This document shows positions 5,757 to 5,877 of a DNA stretch of 5,877 nucleotides, one piece after another; position 1 is the stretch's first letter, and each line of letters begins with the position of its first letter. The notes under the pieces are model-generated. The model was not told where the DNA came from. It searched no databases and saw nothing but the letters and a program-made list of their open reading frames with translations. The position numbers and the translations under genes were made by a program. Source of the stretch: Candidatus Zhuqueibacterota bacterium 4484_87. Its GTDB lineage: Bacteria > Zhuqueibacterota > Zhuqueibacteria > Thermofontimicrobiales > Thermofontimicrobiaceae. The stretch is taken from positions 1 to 5,877 of the forward strand of contig NATN01000187.1 of assembly GCA_002085355.1 (NCBI GenBank), in the 5' to 3' direction.

Positions 5757-5786
5757 GCCTTCAAAAAGTGCGTAGGGCAATTTTTT
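5757..5786 (+). terminator. Weak candidate intrinsic terminator after the LarA-like gene
   Basis: GCCTT (5757-5761) can pair with AGGGC (5774-5778), including one G-U pair, around a 12-nt loop; AA and six T (5781-5786) follow. A competing hairpin, GAAGG (5739-5743) with CCTTC (5758-5762), uses the same bases. The stem is short, so the call is tentative. Confidence 0.35.
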
Positions 5787-5806
5787 CCGATATTTCTTTT
5801 TTTTGC

Positions 5807-5835
5807 TTGACAAAGATGATGTTTTTTGATATAAT
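5807..5835 (+). promoter_or_regulatory. Perfect consensus sigma70 promoter firing out of the window
   Basis: TTGACA (5807-5812), exactly 17 bp, then TATAAT (5830-5835): 12 of 12 consensus bases at the optimal spacing. T-rich DNA upstream (T6 at 5781-5786, T8 at 5797-5804) could act as an UP-type element. The predicted start is near 5841-5843. The only ATG after it (5851) meets TGA two codons later, so the transcribed gene or RNA begins beyond the right edge. Confidence 0.8.
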
Positions 5836-5845
5836 ATTTTATATC
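5828..5845. repeat. A/T-rich palindrome over the -10 box and start site of the outward promoter
   Basis: GATATAA (5828-5834) and TTATATC (5839-5845) are perfect inverted arms around TATT. It overlaps TATAAT and the predicted start, where a repressor could bind. Low-complexity A/T sequence makes chance a real possibility. Confidence 0.3.
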
Positions 5846-5877
5846 TTTCTATGGCTTGAAGATAAAATAAAACAGGT

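Noticed and set aside
5851..5859. ATG at 5851 downstream of the consensus promoter as a leader peptide
   Set aside because: It reads ATG-GCT-TGA, two residues with no ribosome site, and lies too close to the predicted transcript start.

Overview
The window is ordinary bacterial chromosome, densely coded, with short intergenic gaps and A-rich codon choice (many AAA and GAA). The taxon cannot be fixed from the sequence. A lipoprotein with an Asn/Pro-rich linker after the lipid-anchored Cys, a mix of ATG and TTG starts and good AGGAG-type ribosome sites would suit a Gram-negative lineage, possibly of the FCB type (for example Calditrichota or KSB1). This is a guess from protein flavour. The clear promoters have standard sigma70-type -35/-10 boxes. 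There is no CRISPR array, IS element, tRNA or rRNA in the window, and no sign of recent transfer.

Left part, + strand (1-1566): the 3' end of an unassigned gene overlaps by 4 bp (ATGA) with a GNAT acetyltransferase. A TTG-started gene for an unrecognised single-pass membrane protein follows directly. The three probably form one transcription unit, which ends at an inverted repeat (1532-1566).

Middle (1631-4232): a lipoprotein of the 5'-nucleotidase/2',3'-cyclic phosphodiesterase family (+ strand) converges on a PLP-dependent class I/II aminotransferase (- strand). Their stop codons are 7 bp apart, and a perfect 9-bp inverted repeat spans both. The nucleotidase keeps most metal-site motifs but has Arg where the family has a metal-binding His or Gln.

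Right part (4233-5877): the aminotransferase is transcribed divergently from a LarA-family (lactate racemase-like, nickel-pincer cofactor) gene. Between them is a 20-bp palindrome whose arms supply the -35 boxes of two divergent promoters, centred exactly between them. This is the best candidate for a shared regulatory switch here and links the two genes at the level of control. The LarA homologue keeps every cofactor and catalytic residue I can map, but the cofactor-making genes larB, larC and larE are not in the window. After it come a weak candidate terminator and a perfect consensus promoter (TTGACA, 17 bp, TATAAT) behind a T-rich tract, firing towards a gene or RNA beyond the right edge.

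I see no clearly new multi-gene system. The items most worth following are the symmetric divergent promoter/operator, the LarA-aminotransferase pair, the altered nucleotidase metal site, the unrecognised membrane protein and the very strong outward promoter.
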